A stretch of 64,000 nucleotides of DNA from Guyanagaster necrorhizus (GCF_019112545.1 NW_025064896.1:130702-194701), one strand, 5' to 3'. Counted from the stretch's first letter, positions 36,149 to 49,482 are shown. Made by a program: numbers and translations. The notes: generated by a model from the sequence alone, not told the origin.

Positions 36149-39100
36149 AGAAGGGCGGTAAAGAAGTGGGAGGGAGCAATGAAGCAGACGATAGTTCTAG
36201 GAGAGACGCTAGTCGGCCTTTATGGGTGATTGAAGTTCGTAATCGCGGAACAACAATAGTGGCGATCGCCAAGTGAATAAAAAAAACAAAGACCATTAGG
36301 TATTTCAGAGCTGGTTTAGTCACCGGCAAAGGAGTACCTTTACCATATTCGGTACAAGGCGTGGAAACCAATCGTTTGATGCCACTCCAAGTCGGCTGCA
36401 TTTCACGAGGCAGAAAATTGGACAAGAGGTGGCCGCCTTGGAAAAAAAAAATGTTCCTTTATTCGAAAGGGAAGCTATTTGCAGGCTAGGCAGTCGGAGT
36501 AGTAGTCGCCGCGGAAGAGTTGGGTCTGCCCGGCCGCTGCCGGCGGTCTCGGCATTCTCCGCAAAGTATGGGCCTCCGCCTGCATGTTAAAGGAATAGCA
36601 GTTTATTTTCAGCTCGTTCAAAGCCAAATGGTCATTGTCGTAGTTCTGAATGATAAAATCCAACCTTTCTTGGACTGAAGAATGGTTGATTCATATCATC
36701 GACAAGGAGCGAGCTACGATCTTATAGAAGCGCATCGTAGCTGCGTCCTTGTTTACGATCGTGTTCAGCGGAACCAATAGATAACATATATTACGGGTTT
36801 TTGAAAAATATACTTGGTTTGTATAACATTATTAATAAAGGTCAGAAAAGTGTGTACTATAAATGTATATAAAGCAATCTAAGTAAGAAATAGCGGAGTA
36901 TAAGAGAATGTAAATTATATCCAGTGGATGACGATGAGATATATATCACGTCGTTTATATGCGCCGATCCTCTACTTGGAACCATTTCCCTTGGTTCCAG
37001 AATTTCCTCGGGAACCCTGGGTTTGGACGGTTGCGCTTCCTCGAGGAAGGTACCTGTGAATTTCCGAGTAAGACAATTTACTGCATATCTGATATCATAA
37101 TATTCGCGTACTCCACAAAGGTTTGGTCTTGCTTGGATGGCCTAATAGTCATCCAGTCATAAAGAGAAGAAATGGAAAAGTCTCAAGCTGCGAACCTGGT
37201 TGACTCCCCCTGGAGCGTGGTGCTGTCAAGATTATGAGTATCGCTATGCCGATAATGCTTCGAAAGATGGCGCACCAGACAGTATGGAAGAATGCAGAGA
37301 TAGCGTGCTTGACGGACTTGAAAGACATATTGGCGACTGTGACACCCTTGGTTAGTCTCAGCTGACTGGAGTTTGAACGGAGCTGTTGTGGAAATCCTGA
37401 ACTCTGTCGTCTTATATACTACAAGGTATAGTGGCCTGATGATATTGTCAAAGCAAGACCAAGTTGGCGGATTGCTATGACATACCGAAGTTTCAGCTTG
37501 GGCTCGTTATGACTCATGAACATTACCATCGAACTCTTTAAAAATCAAAACAGAGCTCCTGAAACCTCAACTTGATGAAAGGGAGGTAGAGATCTGCGAC
37601 GCAGACACTCCATTCCGACCATCCATGTGCTAAAGTTAGGTGACCAGTATATGGTAATGGATATATCTGATAGATCACCCAGAGAATCTAGGGACACAGC
37701 GCGAAGTCGAATTTTCGGCTGATCTCCCAAAACAATCCTCAGGACGAACAGCATGTCACTTGTTTCGAGCCTTTGATGGTCCATATGGACTAGCACTTCA
37801 GTAATCATTAATCAGGATTCCGAAACCGGGAGAATCTTGAACATAGGCGGATTGAGCATACGAAATACAATAGCTTAGAGAGCTAATGCCATAGGTTCAG
37901 TACGATTTAGAAGAGCAGTGGCACCAGGGAAAGAAAAAGAAAAAGCAGAGATGGAGTTGCCACTGGTCGCAGAGTTCAAGCTGATGATGGTCAAGTTCAT
38001 TCGGGCATGAAACTTTCGGAACACTTTCCGCTTCGGCAACGACCGACTCGGGCGCGGGCAGCGCCGATCGATTCTCTTGAACGCATCGCTGCCGTGGAAC
38101 GAAAAGACGCGCTACCAACTCGATTTTGCCCTCTGACCGTATCCTTTGCCTTGAAACATGTTGATTATTTTGTTAATAATCTATCCAACTTTCTTGGGGC
38201 GTTTCAAAAAATCTAGTCCAGCAATTACTAATTCTGACTAAATGTTGCGTCACATGTCCCGCTCTTTGGTTTGATCCAAGAGATGGAATAGACTGTTAGG
38301 TAAGTACGGTCATTAACGTTTGTTTGGTCGAACCTTATTTGAAACAATTTAGGCTGCAGTAGCAATTGCCATTAGATCGACATACTCATTCGAGTCTTTT
38401 GATATTTCACGGCGTTATTATCCAAATTACTAGACCCCTTCCCACTTCAGAGGAAGACGACACAATGCATGTATCCCAGTTTCAACAAGTTATGGTCACC
38501 TCCTTCTGTCCATCATTGATTCAGCCTTGATCTTGAGTTCTGTAGCATCGAGCGATGATCGTCTTCATCATTGGAGATCCGCCAAAAACTTCATTGGAAA
38601 CGCGTGGTAATCTATTTCTCTCGTTGTTACATCCGGTCTCCTTGGCAGTACTCGACCCTGAAAATATATGTACAATGGATAGCAGGCGCATCCACTCTCA
38701 ACATTTGATCCAGTCTGCAATCCAATCATCGTGCACACATAGGGAGCTACCGTCCACATGGCACCCAATCTTCTCGACACGTACATCCCCATTCACACCA
38801 TCATGACACCGGCTTGCTCTACTTTTCGATGCGAGACTTTGATTCATAAGACCGTCAATTTCTACCGTTGTCGATGCAAAATATATGTAGGCGACAGATG
38901 TTTCTGATCTCTGTACAACTGAATCTATTTTTCAGCACCCCCCGCACTGAAACTCTCGTATTTTTTATTCAGATGGCAAAATTTGTATGTTTGGGACCAA
39001 GGCCGTCATATCCCCCATCTTCACTATCCATGCCGAGTGACGTATGTATCATCATGAACTACCCTCACTTTGATAGTTCACGCAACTGTCAGGCAACCTC

Positions 39101-39553
39101 AGTGGCGACCCAATCCGGACTCCACTGCCTGCTCGAGAATACATTTATGATATCAAACGCTCATGCCTCCGCCGGCGCATGCTTCCCTGTGCCTGTCCAG
39201 ACTACGGCTCCGGCGAAGTAATATAACTATATACTCGTTTCAATCAAGGTCATATCACATTCGAACCTCTGCTTTGCCCAAACGCCACTCGGAGCCGGGC
39301 TAGAAGACATATATAACGAATTTCTTTTCCCCGGGGGCCACCAAGCACTGTACCCGAGACAGCAAACAAAAGTCGCCCTCTTGTTCACGTTCAATCGGGC
39401 GAACAATGGGAGGAAAAAAAAAAAGATAAAATGAAATTAAAACCGTGATGCTGGCTATTTCTCTTGGACAACTGCATCGTTGCTCTAAAGATGAGTTACC
39501 GCGTAAACCACATGCAGCTCCTACATCGCTAAAGTGGCATCTTACAGTTAACC
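36149..39553. other. Gene-poor stretch
   Basis: Apart from the short peptide candidate at 37149-37328, no gene is recognised. The minus-strand frame at 37545-37808 and the plus-strand frame at 38868-39221 show no known domain. The sequence around 36780-36960 is A/T rich. Confidence 0.4.
37149..37328 (-). CDS. 59-residue membrane peptide candidate
   Basis: The ATG at 37328 opens MSFKSVKHAISAFFHTVWCA, then a strong hydrophobic helix (SIIGIAILIILTA) and a short basic/polar tail. A TATATAAG site (37411-37418, minus strand) lies about 83 bp upstream, which raises the odds that it is transcribed. An intron could extend it to a downstream basic segment (near 36961-37060). No family is recognised and it may be a chance frame. 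Confidence 0.3.
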   Translation of the reverse strand: MSFKSVKHAISAFFHTVWCAIFRSIIGIAILIILTAPRSRGSQPGSQLETFPFLLFMTG

Positions 39554-40150
39554 ATGATCAATTACTGCGTCCCCTTTCCCTTTCCTTCCGAAGAGGTGAG
39601 CAGCGTCTGTCTTAAAGGAGGTAGCATTAATCGCTCTGAACTTCGCCATCACCCAGAAACTAATCCCTTCGACTCTGGACGACGATCCGTTCATCTTCCC
39701 TCAACCGTATGATATCATGGTAAGTGTGCTCACCCAGTCGCACTCCGTCGTACTGTTAACCTTGACTACTAGACTTTTTATTCGTCCTTCGAGTCACTTC
39801 CTACCGCTCCGGCTCTTTCAAGTTCCCTTCAAGCTTCACCGGCTGCTCCAGGGACTTCCGCGATGGAGATTTCATCGCTCATCCAATTCCTTCTGAATCC
39901 AGGCTATCAAATACATACATCACAGTATGCTCGCTTTAATCCGCATCCTGAAGCTGTTTCCCACTCACAGTCACTTGAAGGCATTGAGCCCGACCGTCAT
40001 CGTCCGGCTGCTGAACCCAGACATGAAAATTCGACCTTCTTGATTGCCTGGTCCATTGATATTTCTGTACATTTAGTCGTTAAAGATCGCACAAAGGAAA
40101 GTGATGAAGAGTCAGTCCCATTCTATTATTTGAAACAAAACGAGCCCTAG
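39554..40150 (+). CDS. Hypothetical three-exon protein, about 160 aa
   Basis: Three exons join in phase 0 at both junctions. MINYCVPFPFPSEE is followed by gtgagc and acceptor cacccag, then KLIPSTLDDDPFIFPQPYDI, then gtaagt and acceptor actactag, then TFYSSFESLPTAPALSSS through to YYLKQNEP. Two independent introns with good borders, both keeping frame, support a real gene. The middle part is Ser/Pro/Ala rich (ALSSSLQASPAAPGTS) and probably disordered. No domain, signal peptide or membrane segment is seen. It is convergent with the cupredoxin gene, whose stop lies 77 bp downstream. Confidence 0.5.
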
Positions 40151-40227
40151 CATGATACAGTAACGAAACTGACGTCCAGCATTAAATAAACCATCCGAAG
40201 TAAGTAGCCAGCACGGCCGATCAAAGA

Positions 40228-41789
40228 TCATAGTAGCAAAGCCACGACGTAGAGAAGCCCACCAAGACTCATCAACTTGATGTCTCCGCTCATCGACAGA
40301 GCACCATTGTCGACTCCAGACCCCGAGCTCGAATCTGAGTTGTTCCCACTACCGCTCCCGCTTCCACTTGCACTTACACTTGCACTTGTACTATTCCCCC
40401 CGGCCCCTGTCCCCGTACCATTCGTCTGAATCGCCAGCGCCCTGAAGGCCGCAAAGTTATTAGGCCCCGTCTCAACAGCGTTTATCGAAAACACCATCCC
40501 AGAACCACAGTGGCTCGTCTGAGCACAGTAGCCCCAGATCGGGGCAGTCTAATCAACAGCGTCAACTCAAGTGAGGGAGAACGGGAACGGGAACGGAGAG
40601 CTTTAAGAAATCCAAAACGCACATCGTTGATCGTGATCTGAAACGTCGGGAAATCAGTGGCATTAGCAGCGACGGGCCGGCTGCCAGTATAGGAACGTTC
40701 AGTCAGACAGGGTTTTTTTGGCAACGGAGAGAGAGAGGGGTGGGGGGGGGGGGAGGAAGCACTCACAATCCGGAGGAGAACCCAACTTGTCCGGAGGTGG
40801 ACGTCTCCGCCAGGCGCTGGCACGGGTGTTGGAAGCTGCTCTGAGTGACGGTATGGTTCTTCGGGTTGAACTGAAACGTAACCGAGTCCCCGATGGACGC
40901 GCTGATATTGGCGGGTCCATATTCGAGCTGTCCGTTGTTCCCAACGACGATCTTGTGGTCGACGGGCTGGGGCGCAAAAGTCGGGGCTAGGAGAAGAAGA
41001 TCGGTTAGGAGGATTGACCGTTTCATGGGGGGGGGGAAAGGCCGTACCGGGAGTACCGTCGTAGCTGGTGTACGTTGTCAACCAGGATGTGGTGCCATGA
41101 GTGACCGTCGCCGTCGCTGTCGTCCAGGATTGTGCGGGCGGAGGGGTATAGTTAGTGGTAGCGACTGTTGCTGCCGAAGATGAGGCGGTGCCGTTGGTGG
41201 ATATCGCGAGAGCTCGAAATGCGGAGAAGGAGTTGGAGGAGCCTTCTGCGCCTGGGTTAACGGCGAATACCATACCTGAAAGCCACAGGAAGATTAGCCA
41301 TACAGGAACAGGCAGAGAGAATGGGACGTAGTGCTAACCTTTGCCACAGTGGCCGGTTTGGCGGCAGGAAATCCAGATTGGACTGGTGTCCTCTACTGAA
41401 AGCTGGAATGTAGGCAAGTGGACTTGACTGGCGTTTACTGGCATGCTATGAAAACAGTTTTAGGCTCGGAAGGATCAGGAGATAGGATATACACTTACAA
41501 GTCCGAATCGACACCGTCCGTGAGAGGAACACATGGCGCGTTGAAGGAGGACTGTGTGACAGTGTGGTTCTTTGGGTAGCTAAAATTGGGCGTAAGATAA
41601 TTGTATCAGAACGCGTCGGTGACATGCGTACAAGTTGAAGTTGATCGTGTCACCGACAGACGCTCTGACGTAAGGCGGGTCGTAAGCGAGCGTCCCGTTG
41701 GCTCCGACCGACACGTTGTATGTCGCTGCGTACGCCGTGGCCGGAAGGATCGCAGCAATCAAGGAAAATGAAAGAGGTGTGAGCTTCAT
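40228..41789 (-). CDS. Two-domain cupredoxin, probable GPI anchor
   Basis: ATG at 41789 with signal peptide (MKLTPLSFSLIAAILPATAY). Domain 1: YNVSVGANGTLAYDPPYV, then KNHTVTQSSFNAPCVPL, then WISCRQTGHCGKGMVFAVNP. Domain 2: HKIVVGNNGQLEYGPANI, then KNHTVTQSSFQHPCQRL, then a Cys-His-Met ligand set (WGYCAQTSHCGSGMVFSI). Copper-type ligands are present in both. A Ser/Gly-rich linker (SGSGSGSGNNSDSSSGSG) and a terminal hydrophobic helix (LMSLGGLLYVVALLL) suggest a GPI-anchored cell-wall or membrane-surface protein. Introns separate the motif blocks at the same places as in the paralog at 16625-17766. One intron holds a long G run (about 40739-40752). Confidence 0.85.
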
Positions 41790-41853
41790 GGCAGGGAAAA
41801 GGTCAGATGATGTAGAAAGGAAGCGGGTGTCGAAATCCGACCTTGGTGAGGCA

Positions 41854-41860
41854 TTTTATA
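41854..41860 (-). promoter_or_regulatory. TATA box of the second cupredoxin gene
   Basis: TATAAAA on the minus strand, about 65 bp before the ATG at 41789, as in the paralog. Confidence 0.55.
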
Positions 41861-43826
41861 GCACTGATAATCTTCCAGAGGAGGACGAAAACCAATAAGG
41901 GGAGCTCGAGGTCACCGTGCATAATCCTACGGTTGCGGTGTCGTCTCTGCAGGGATCACCGAGAAAGGCATCGCCTGCTTTGCTGGAAGGGCAAAAGCAG
42001 CGCAGTTGATGCCTAGGGGGTATTGCTTCGTCGGCGACGTCTGTAGGCATGAGTCGGTGCAAATGCTGTGGCGCCGATCGATGATCAATCATTGAATGGG
42101 AAACTGTGGGAATACTAGGTTAGTATTCCAAGGCACTGTTGATTTGTGCGGAAGCGGTGGCGGATCTGAGGGAATCCGATAGGATAGGAAGAGAAGGCAG
42201 ACAATGTCTGAAATTGTGCCGACGTTTCATACCTTCGCTGAATATTCGCGCAGACAGATGGTCTCGAATATTTGGATGCATAAAACGCAAGGCGGGTTCA
42301 GCTGAAAGTTCTTTGGTGATCAGCTGATAGGTCCGGGTCCACCATAGGGGTTTGCACAGGCGTCGGTCTTGCACAGCCAAATGCAGGTCTTTTCAGCATT
42401 AAAATTCCACGGGATTTGCTGATATTAGCTTGTGATCATTATTAGATAGCGACGCAAAAGTGATACCTTCATTTTTTGTCCACGCTCTGTGAAACATGAT
42501 GGAGAAGGATACTCTTTGGACTCTAGGAGAGTTGCATCAGCCCTAGAAGTACGTCAGGGGAGCCTGCAGAGGGTAAGAAACCCAAGGATGACATTTCAAT
42601 CGAGGTGCATCGGATATACAATTATTTGATGTCAACCATGAAGATCATCTCTTAGAGGGCTATGAAATTCATTAACGACAATTGGATGATTACTAATCTT
42701 AGCTCTTACGGCAGGTCGAGCGGGTAAACATAGCAGCCGCTTGGGCGGTCTATCTTTGCCGCGAGGATCATATTGGTGAAGACGGAAGTAATGAAAACAA
42801 GGAGACAGTCTCACTTGATGTCTCCAGAATATCCTCGATATCCGATGCTGCCAGTGTTCAGTCAGCACCTGGTGGAAGCAAAAAATTAAAAAAAACTGTT
42901 GACTGAAAAGGTCCAAATATGGATTAAAGTCACGTGGTGGCGGTGGCTTTCGAAAATCAGAATTTCACACTGACGTGCACCTTAAAAGAGTCAAACGACC
43001 ATCTCGCGTCTTAAAAATGGAACTCTGCTTCTACGGTTGTCATACTTCGACTTTCTGATCAGTCCAGGTTTGCATCTCTTCGGGGACCCCGGACGGCCTG
43101 GTAGAATGTAATGACCATGACTGTGCGCCCCCCATCCCACAACCCCCCCCTGGTGGCGATGTCAACCTAGTATGTATGCTAGTGGTGGTTGGATCAAGTT
43201 GTCCTTCTTGTTCTTACGCTTTACCATTGATATGAAGTCCTGGGGAAAATCGCAAAATACAAAATCTTGCTACAGTGTGCGCTCAATGGTCACCCACTTG
43301 TGATTACCTTTCGAATTCTTGCGAATGGATTTTGACCGGTCGGCTACTGACATCAATTAATTCTCATTGTGACTTCCGGGCCCAGTTTCGTAGTTTTGCT
43401 AATAATGCGGGGTTTGTTGGATCCAGATCTCCGCCCCCATCATGTCACATGCGAATTCGTCCCGCCTTTCGCAGTTGCCACGAGCTTGCTTCACTTGAAC
43501 GTGGTAAATGTGTACTTCGATGGTCATTTATTATGTAAAATTTGGCCAGAAATTATGGATATGTACACATCCATCCTCGAGGCGCGTTGTCTAGAGACCA
43601 TTGCATGATAACTCGAACCTCAACAGCACGCGGCTTTCATCCAAATTTAGCGCTGGTGTAACGATGATGTCAATCATTCCTAGCTTGGCCAATTGAATCT
43701 CGGCCGCCTCTACTGAAACATTTGCCAATTACCATCAAGGGTACCTTTTATCAGGGACCCGACTGGCTGCGGATAACAGCTACTTATATTTACAGCTCAC
43801 CCACCGTCTTCCTGCCAACGCACACT
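41861..43826. other. Intergenic, nothing recognised
   Basis: Two kilobases without a recognisable coding segment. The frames seen mostly lack an ATG. Confidence 0.4.
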
Positions 43827-45479
43827 ATGATCCCAACCCTTCCCCCCGAGTTACTGCATCAGATTTTTCAAAAGGTGAATACGACCATCTTGGCGCCGTC
43901 ATGATCTCATCGTCGATCGTCAGCTACAAATGTCTGACCTGAAACGCCTACGGTCGACATGCAAGCGTTTCAACGCAGTCGCCACGCCTTTCGTATTCTC
44001 AAGTATGAAAATCGATACGGATAGCTCTCAATTTCGCAAATACTCGTCCATCCTCAAGGCTATCGCCTCTGGCCGGAGTGATGTGGCCAGGCACGTTCAG
44101 ACTCTCACTATACTATCCCTGACCCCACCGCGGTACAAGCGTCTCAAGCTATGGCAACGGATCATGAAGCGCAAGCAGCGCGTGTATAGGGCTTTCGAGA
44201 ATGACTTTCTTCGTGCGATAACCAAGTTCGAAGCGGTCACCTCACTTTAGTGCGTTCTCAAATCTCCAGCATTCGATGCATGCGCTGACCCTGTCTCCCA
44301 GTTTCGATATACACACCAACCAGCCTTCGTCTGCGGACAAGATCATGCAATCACTAGGAGCCCTCCCCCGCTTGTCGAAGCTATCCGTTCACATGTATCA
44401 TGACGTCGACCCCAGCGTATCTCTCTCCCTCTCGCGACACTTCAAGAACCTCAGCTCCATCCACCTATGTGGCCTCCGACTCTGCTACAACGACGCGCCC
44501 TCCATCATCATCGCCAACAGCCCCGAACTCACGGAGCTTACCCTCGACGGAACATCCGAACTCAAGTCCGACAAGGCCGCCACGATGGAGAACCTCTTCT
44601 CCAAACTCCCCACAGGGACGACGCTCCCCCTGCAGAGCCTCACCATAGGTGGCACGATGCGCTATCTCCTCGACCCGGCCCCACAGATCCCCCCCCATTT
44701 CAAATCCCTCACGTCCCTCGTCATCACCTCCGACACCATCTCTGTGCCGGCCGATTTCTGGCGGGCACTCGAGACCGCGCGTATCTATCTGCAGAAGCTC
44801 TCGGTGCGAGAGCTCGATGAACCCCTCCTAAGCTATCTAGAGTCCTACGCTGGTCTAAAGGACTTGTCAGCAGGGCGATTCGACGACGACGTCGCCAAAT
44901 CAGATCTGGCTGCGGACAGATTCTATCATTGCGTAGTGCCCAAGCACTCGGGGAGCTTGAGGAACGTGCGCGTCAACACGGATTTTGAGGGCAAGTGGTG
45001 TCTTGGCGACACGCAACTGGATGAAATCATGAGGTGTTCCGGGTTGGTCTCTCTTGACGTGTCTGTTGGGCTGGGTGAGGTCGATGCTCCGTATGATGAG
45101 AACGTCATTGTGAGTGTCGTGGTTGACGGTGTGGATCCGGTGCTGATGCTTATCTCTGCAGACACGGCTATTGGAGGGTGTGGCTAGTGGTGTCTTCCCC
45201 CTCCTCCGCTACATTGCTGTCTCCTTCGCCAATCCGAGGAGCGTCCGTTCCATTGCCGATCCCATCATTCTGATGTACGCCCCCCACGGTGTTCACGGCC
45301 ATCGACGCATCAACGACATTGTCAGCGAGTTCCAGTGTGTGAAGCCGAATTCTTGTATGCTGGCGTTGGAGATGTCCACGGGCCACATGCACAATAGCAG
45401 ACTTGTCAAGTCTGAAGCTGACTTTTGGTCTTTCAAACTTATGGCTCGGGACGGTTCATATTACGAATTTCCGTATTGA
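43827..45479 (+). CDS. F-box protein with LRR-like repeats
   Basis: The ATG at 43827 opens MIPTLPPELLHQIFQK, a classic F-box start. After an intron (gtgaat ... gtcag) it continues LQMSDLKRLRSTCKRFNAVA, completing the F-box. A second intron near 44249-44300 joins EAVTSLY to FDIHTNQPSSADK in frame. A third (about 45110-45161, ending ctgcag) joins DENVI to TRLLEGVASGVFPLLRYIAV. Leucine-rich stretches include LSKLSVHMYHDV, LTELTLDGTSEL, LQSLTIGG and LVSLDVSVGL. It is expected to bind Skp1 through the F-box and present a target to an SCF ubiquitin ligase. All junctions keep frame and the gene looks intact. Confidence 0.82.
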
Positions 45480-47203
45480 CCGGGTTGTTACACCCAGATG
45501 ACATTCATGTTTGTTTCTTAATATAACTGCACCTGTGCATGGCATGCTTCGTCCGGTTTTCGCTTAACGAACAACTCCCCGGATCCTTTTTGTGGGATTT
45601 GCTATTTTCATTCATGCTGCGCCTTCTTTGTAAGGGCACAGCCCTCGGTGCTATGGCTTGGGGGGTCCGTCAATTTGGGGTCTTATCGCGTAATGAATGA
45701 CACAACCTCTGATGCTGATTACATGTCTTTCGAACTGCCTAGAGTGCCTAAATATGTTTTGTCTTGCTTTTCAGGTTCGCTTTACAACTATCAGACAAAA
45801 ATAGATCAGACTCGATGAATGGAAAATCGCCCTGAGATCTGTTCCTCGTGTACATCTCGGCCTCGCTAACTCGGGATTATACGACAGGCGGCTGCGCTCG
45901 TCACATTACCCTTTGATCTCGTTGAGCTCCGCCTTCAAGGTTTCTGCGCACATGCAATTCATTGAGGTGGGGGACCGTCTTTTCTATGTAACATACTTCT
46001 CGTGCTGTCCGCGTCTTTCTCGTCATCATCAATATGCCGAAGTCCGGATATGCGAGCACGAGGCGAGGTGTGATGATCGAAGGTAATTGGAAATGATGTA
46101 TGTCGACGCTAGGGAATCAGAAACGAATTCCGGCGAGGGTCCGTGAGGAGACCTGACCTGAGAGGTCCGGTTTGCGAAATAAATGAGGACAGTAAGCACG
46201 AAGCAATTACTGAGGGAAGTGGCCGGTAAGCGCGAAGCTACTACATGCTGGAGGTGAAAGCAAGCGCTAAGCGTAGCCTTCGAGTTGGTGTCGGAAAGCG
46301 CTTGGCGTGACTGAGAGTTCACGCAGTGTGAAGGGTTGGTTGAAAGTGAGATTGATTGGTTTGTTTCATACATGGTAAGGACAGTTTTATATACTATAGA
46401 TAGTTCAAGTTATTAATATTCTACGAGTTTCTATATTATTCCAGCATGCACAAGAAGTAAGGCTGACTTCTTTTTCAGAGAAAGCGTATTCGGTGCCGTT
46501 GCTTTGACTTGACTTAAGCCGAGGTCCCAAATCACTCATTAAACTAGTGGCCATGATCGAACTGTAATGCTATACTTCAACTATACTCGCTAGGAGCCCT
46601 ACGACTTGGAAGATATAGTAGAATCAACTTTTGACGGACAAATGTGAGACGACGGAGTCAGGTAGAGAAAGCAAAAGGAACAGCCAGAAAATTATTCTTG
46701 CTCGGACAATTAAGCAGATTTTTTTTCCATAGCCACAACCGCGTTATCGCTACTCTGGACTATTGCGAATTTTGTATAATGTAGAGAGTGTATTTAAACA
46801 AAATAAATGGAACTGACTAGTTGATCGAGCCCGTTTAGGTTTTCAGCAGAGGATTCCCCCAGGATACATTAAAGATATACATCGCCAGCCCCATCGAGAA
46901 CGTCTTTTTGTTCATCAGAATCCTACTAGTAGTAGCAGATAGGCGACACTAGAGCCAATCGTGTCATACTCGAACCCTTTGGTAGCTAAGCATCTAAACG
47001 TGCTTCAAACATTCAAAAAATCACACAAGCATCAGCTGGAGATGCCGTACCCCGCCCGAGCCATGCTCGACGCTGATGATTGATGATAACTTAAAGAAGC
47101 GAGAGATCCTACACAATGAACCGATTCTCATCACCACCTATCATAATTCCCGACCCAATCTGAAAAAAAAAAAAAAAAAGCAAGAATACCTCGTACGCCT
47201 AGC
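45480..47203. other. Intergenic, nothing convincing
   Basis: One minus-strand frame (46029-46373) has an ATG and a tatataaa site about 15 bp upstream, but resembles no known protein; it is left unassigned. Confidence 0.35.
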
Positions 47204-49482
47204 TTACAGGGCGGCCCTTCCCCTCGACTCAAACGGCAACAGCAGCGATATCGCCCCCGCCACCAAAAACAGCGCCCCCGAAACAAACATCGGCACCGAC
47301 GTCGTCAAGTTCCCATACAAAGCGATTATCGGGGCCTGCGAGTATTCATTCACAGATAAGTTATGAAGAAGATCAAAGAACCCAAGTCCGACTGACCATC
47401 ACGCCAAAGACCCTATTGGCCGCAGCGGCGAGCGCGTTCCCCGTCCCGCGATCTTTGGTGGGGAACAGCTCGGGCGTGAGGGCATACAGGACGCCATACA
47501 TGACGTTACTCGTGAAACTATACGCGCAGTTCCAGCCGAGCAGGGCATCAGAGGTCCGTGCAGTGGTCGACGCGAGGATGAACACCCCAGTGAGGACTAT
47601 GGAGCGGAGCGGGTCAGCGAGCCTGGAATCACAGAGAGAGAGAAAGGACCAATGCGGAACGAAACAACCTGTTGATATTGCCAGTGTACCACGACGGCCT
47701 AGAAGGGGGAGATCGACGAGGTATCCCGCCAGCAGTGCCCCAGGTACTCCGATGACGCTTAAGATTGTTTGCTGGTAGGTCGTGTATTATTACTAAAGAA
47801 CCGAGGGAGAAGGGAAAGGGGGTACTTGCGTTGCGATAGGTGATGTACACGGAGCCATCACCGAAATCGGCGCCTCGGGTGGACAAACTGAGACAACAAT
47901 ACAATGCATGATGCGAAATTAGAAGGAAAGGATTGGCTCACTAGTAAGTCACAAAGGCGTTATACCTTTTGCATGTCAGCGCTTATCTAAAAAAAGAATG
48001 GAAGGGATGCATACAGGGGAAAGGCAAGTCCAATTAGTGCTAGGTAGACAATGCTTCAGATAGGCATAAAAGCACGAAAAGAAAAAAAAAACTCACCCCA
48101 CAAGGTAATGATCAGACTAGTCGACCAGGCCAATTTCGCATTGGCAAATAACGGGCGAACATGATCCCCGCTGAGCTCACTCAAGTTCCTCCGAACAGCT
48201 GCTTTCACAGAAGTATCCATAACCACCGGCTCCACATCTGGATTCTCCTTCTCATCGCCCGCCTTTCTCAGATCTTCAATCGTCAAATTGCTTTCTTTCC
48301 CGTTATACCTGGCGACCTTATGCACAGCCTCCACAGCCTCGGCGTCTCTTCCCCGGCCCATTAGGTACTTGGGACTTTCGTAAAGCTTGAAGACGAAAAA
48401 TCGGACTCCCCAAAGCAACATCATCAATCCTCCCATCGCGAATAGGAAATAGCGCCATCCTTGGTTTGCGGAGTGCGGACAGGGGACTTGGTTCGTGTCG
48501 CAAGAATAGTTACCGATCAGAGGCCAGGCGACCTATGCAACCCAGGCGGTCATTACGTAGGAACGTGGAGCCGAATATTAATCTCCCACATACCAAGCTT
48601 CCGAGCAGCTGACCAAACGCCCACCATATGGAAAGGACGGTAAGGAGATACTGATGAGACTTTGGAAGAAATTCTAACCAACCAACATTTGTTAAGCCAT
48701 AAGGTCTCATCATATCTGCGGGGGAAACGCACCCAAGAATATGGCGGAATCGACAGGGAGATTACCTCCAACGCCAATGGACCATACTGCAGCAAATGAC
48801 GACAAGGCGATGTAATTTGGTGAACCCCCCGCTGCAAGTGCAAAGACACCTGTGATAAGCAAGGTTATATTGAAGGAAATTCTGGTTGGCATGGCATAAT
48901 TGGGAGCGTGAAGATAGTAAGAGATAGCGAATATTCTGACCTGCGTCCCCAAATATCCGAACCTACGCCCCAGAACACTGCGCCGACAAGAAGACCGATA
49001 TTCTGTCCGAGCTTGAGGAACGGCCCTTGAAACTCGAACTCTTGTACGACCGCTGGCAGGATGAGCCCGGTTACGATCTGTTAATGAAGTTTTTTTTTTT
49101 TTTTTTTTGGTTTGTCAACTCGAATGACGGTGAGAGCAGCATAGCATTACCGGCCATAGATTGTCCCTATCGATGACGTTGTCAAATTATATCCATCGAT
49201 CGTCGGCGAAAAGGACGTAAGTAAACTCACGCGAGCCAGCCAAATCCAGTCACGACGAACAGAGCCCACTGAAGCAGACGTGGATATATCAGCAATCATC
49301 AAAGGAGAGGAAAGTTCCAGACAAGATACCTGGTATTTTCCCATTCCAATACCCTGAATCGCATCGTTGAGAATATGGGCCTTGCGTTGATATATCGGGT
49401 CAATAGTACTCTCGTTGTACACATCTTCAGTCGCCTCCTCCTCCTTGCCGCGACTGGAAATAGAACGCTCGTCGGTGGCCAT
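47204..49482 (-). CDS. MFS transporter, SV2/sugar-porter-like
   Basis: Spliced gene from MATDERSISSRGKEEEATED (49482) to FESRGRAAL. It has a cytosolic N-terminus, then two six-helix halves. Visible family marks include IVTGLILPAVVQEFEF, NIGLLVGAVFWGVGSDIWGR (the GxxxDxxGR loop after helix 2), SIGVGGNLPVDSAIFLGFLP, RFFVFKLYESPKYLMGRGRD (the ESPKYL motif after helix 6) and a long charged central loop. The second half has VPGALLAGYLVDLPLLGRRG and ALTPELFPTKDRGTGNALAA (the PxxxRG motif). These motifs fit the SV2-like branch of the major facilitator superfamily, a proton- or ion-coupled uptake carrier of unknown substrate. About ten introns are needed; all the frames examined join. Confidence 0.8.

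Noticed and set aside
36475..36663. A 62-codon minus-strand frame upstream of the F-box/LRR gene
   Set aside because: It starts at TTG only, and there is no motif or intron support.
44400..44820. Several long frames on both strands inside the F-box gene
   Set aside because: They are shadows of the GC-rich coding exon; the true frame has a complete F-box and conserved splice joints.
49087..49108. Long T run in the MFS gene, a poly-A run near 47163 and a G run near 40740, considered as slippage or frameshift sites
   Set aside because: All lie in introns or 3' flank by the frame-consistent splicing, so they do not affect the proteins.
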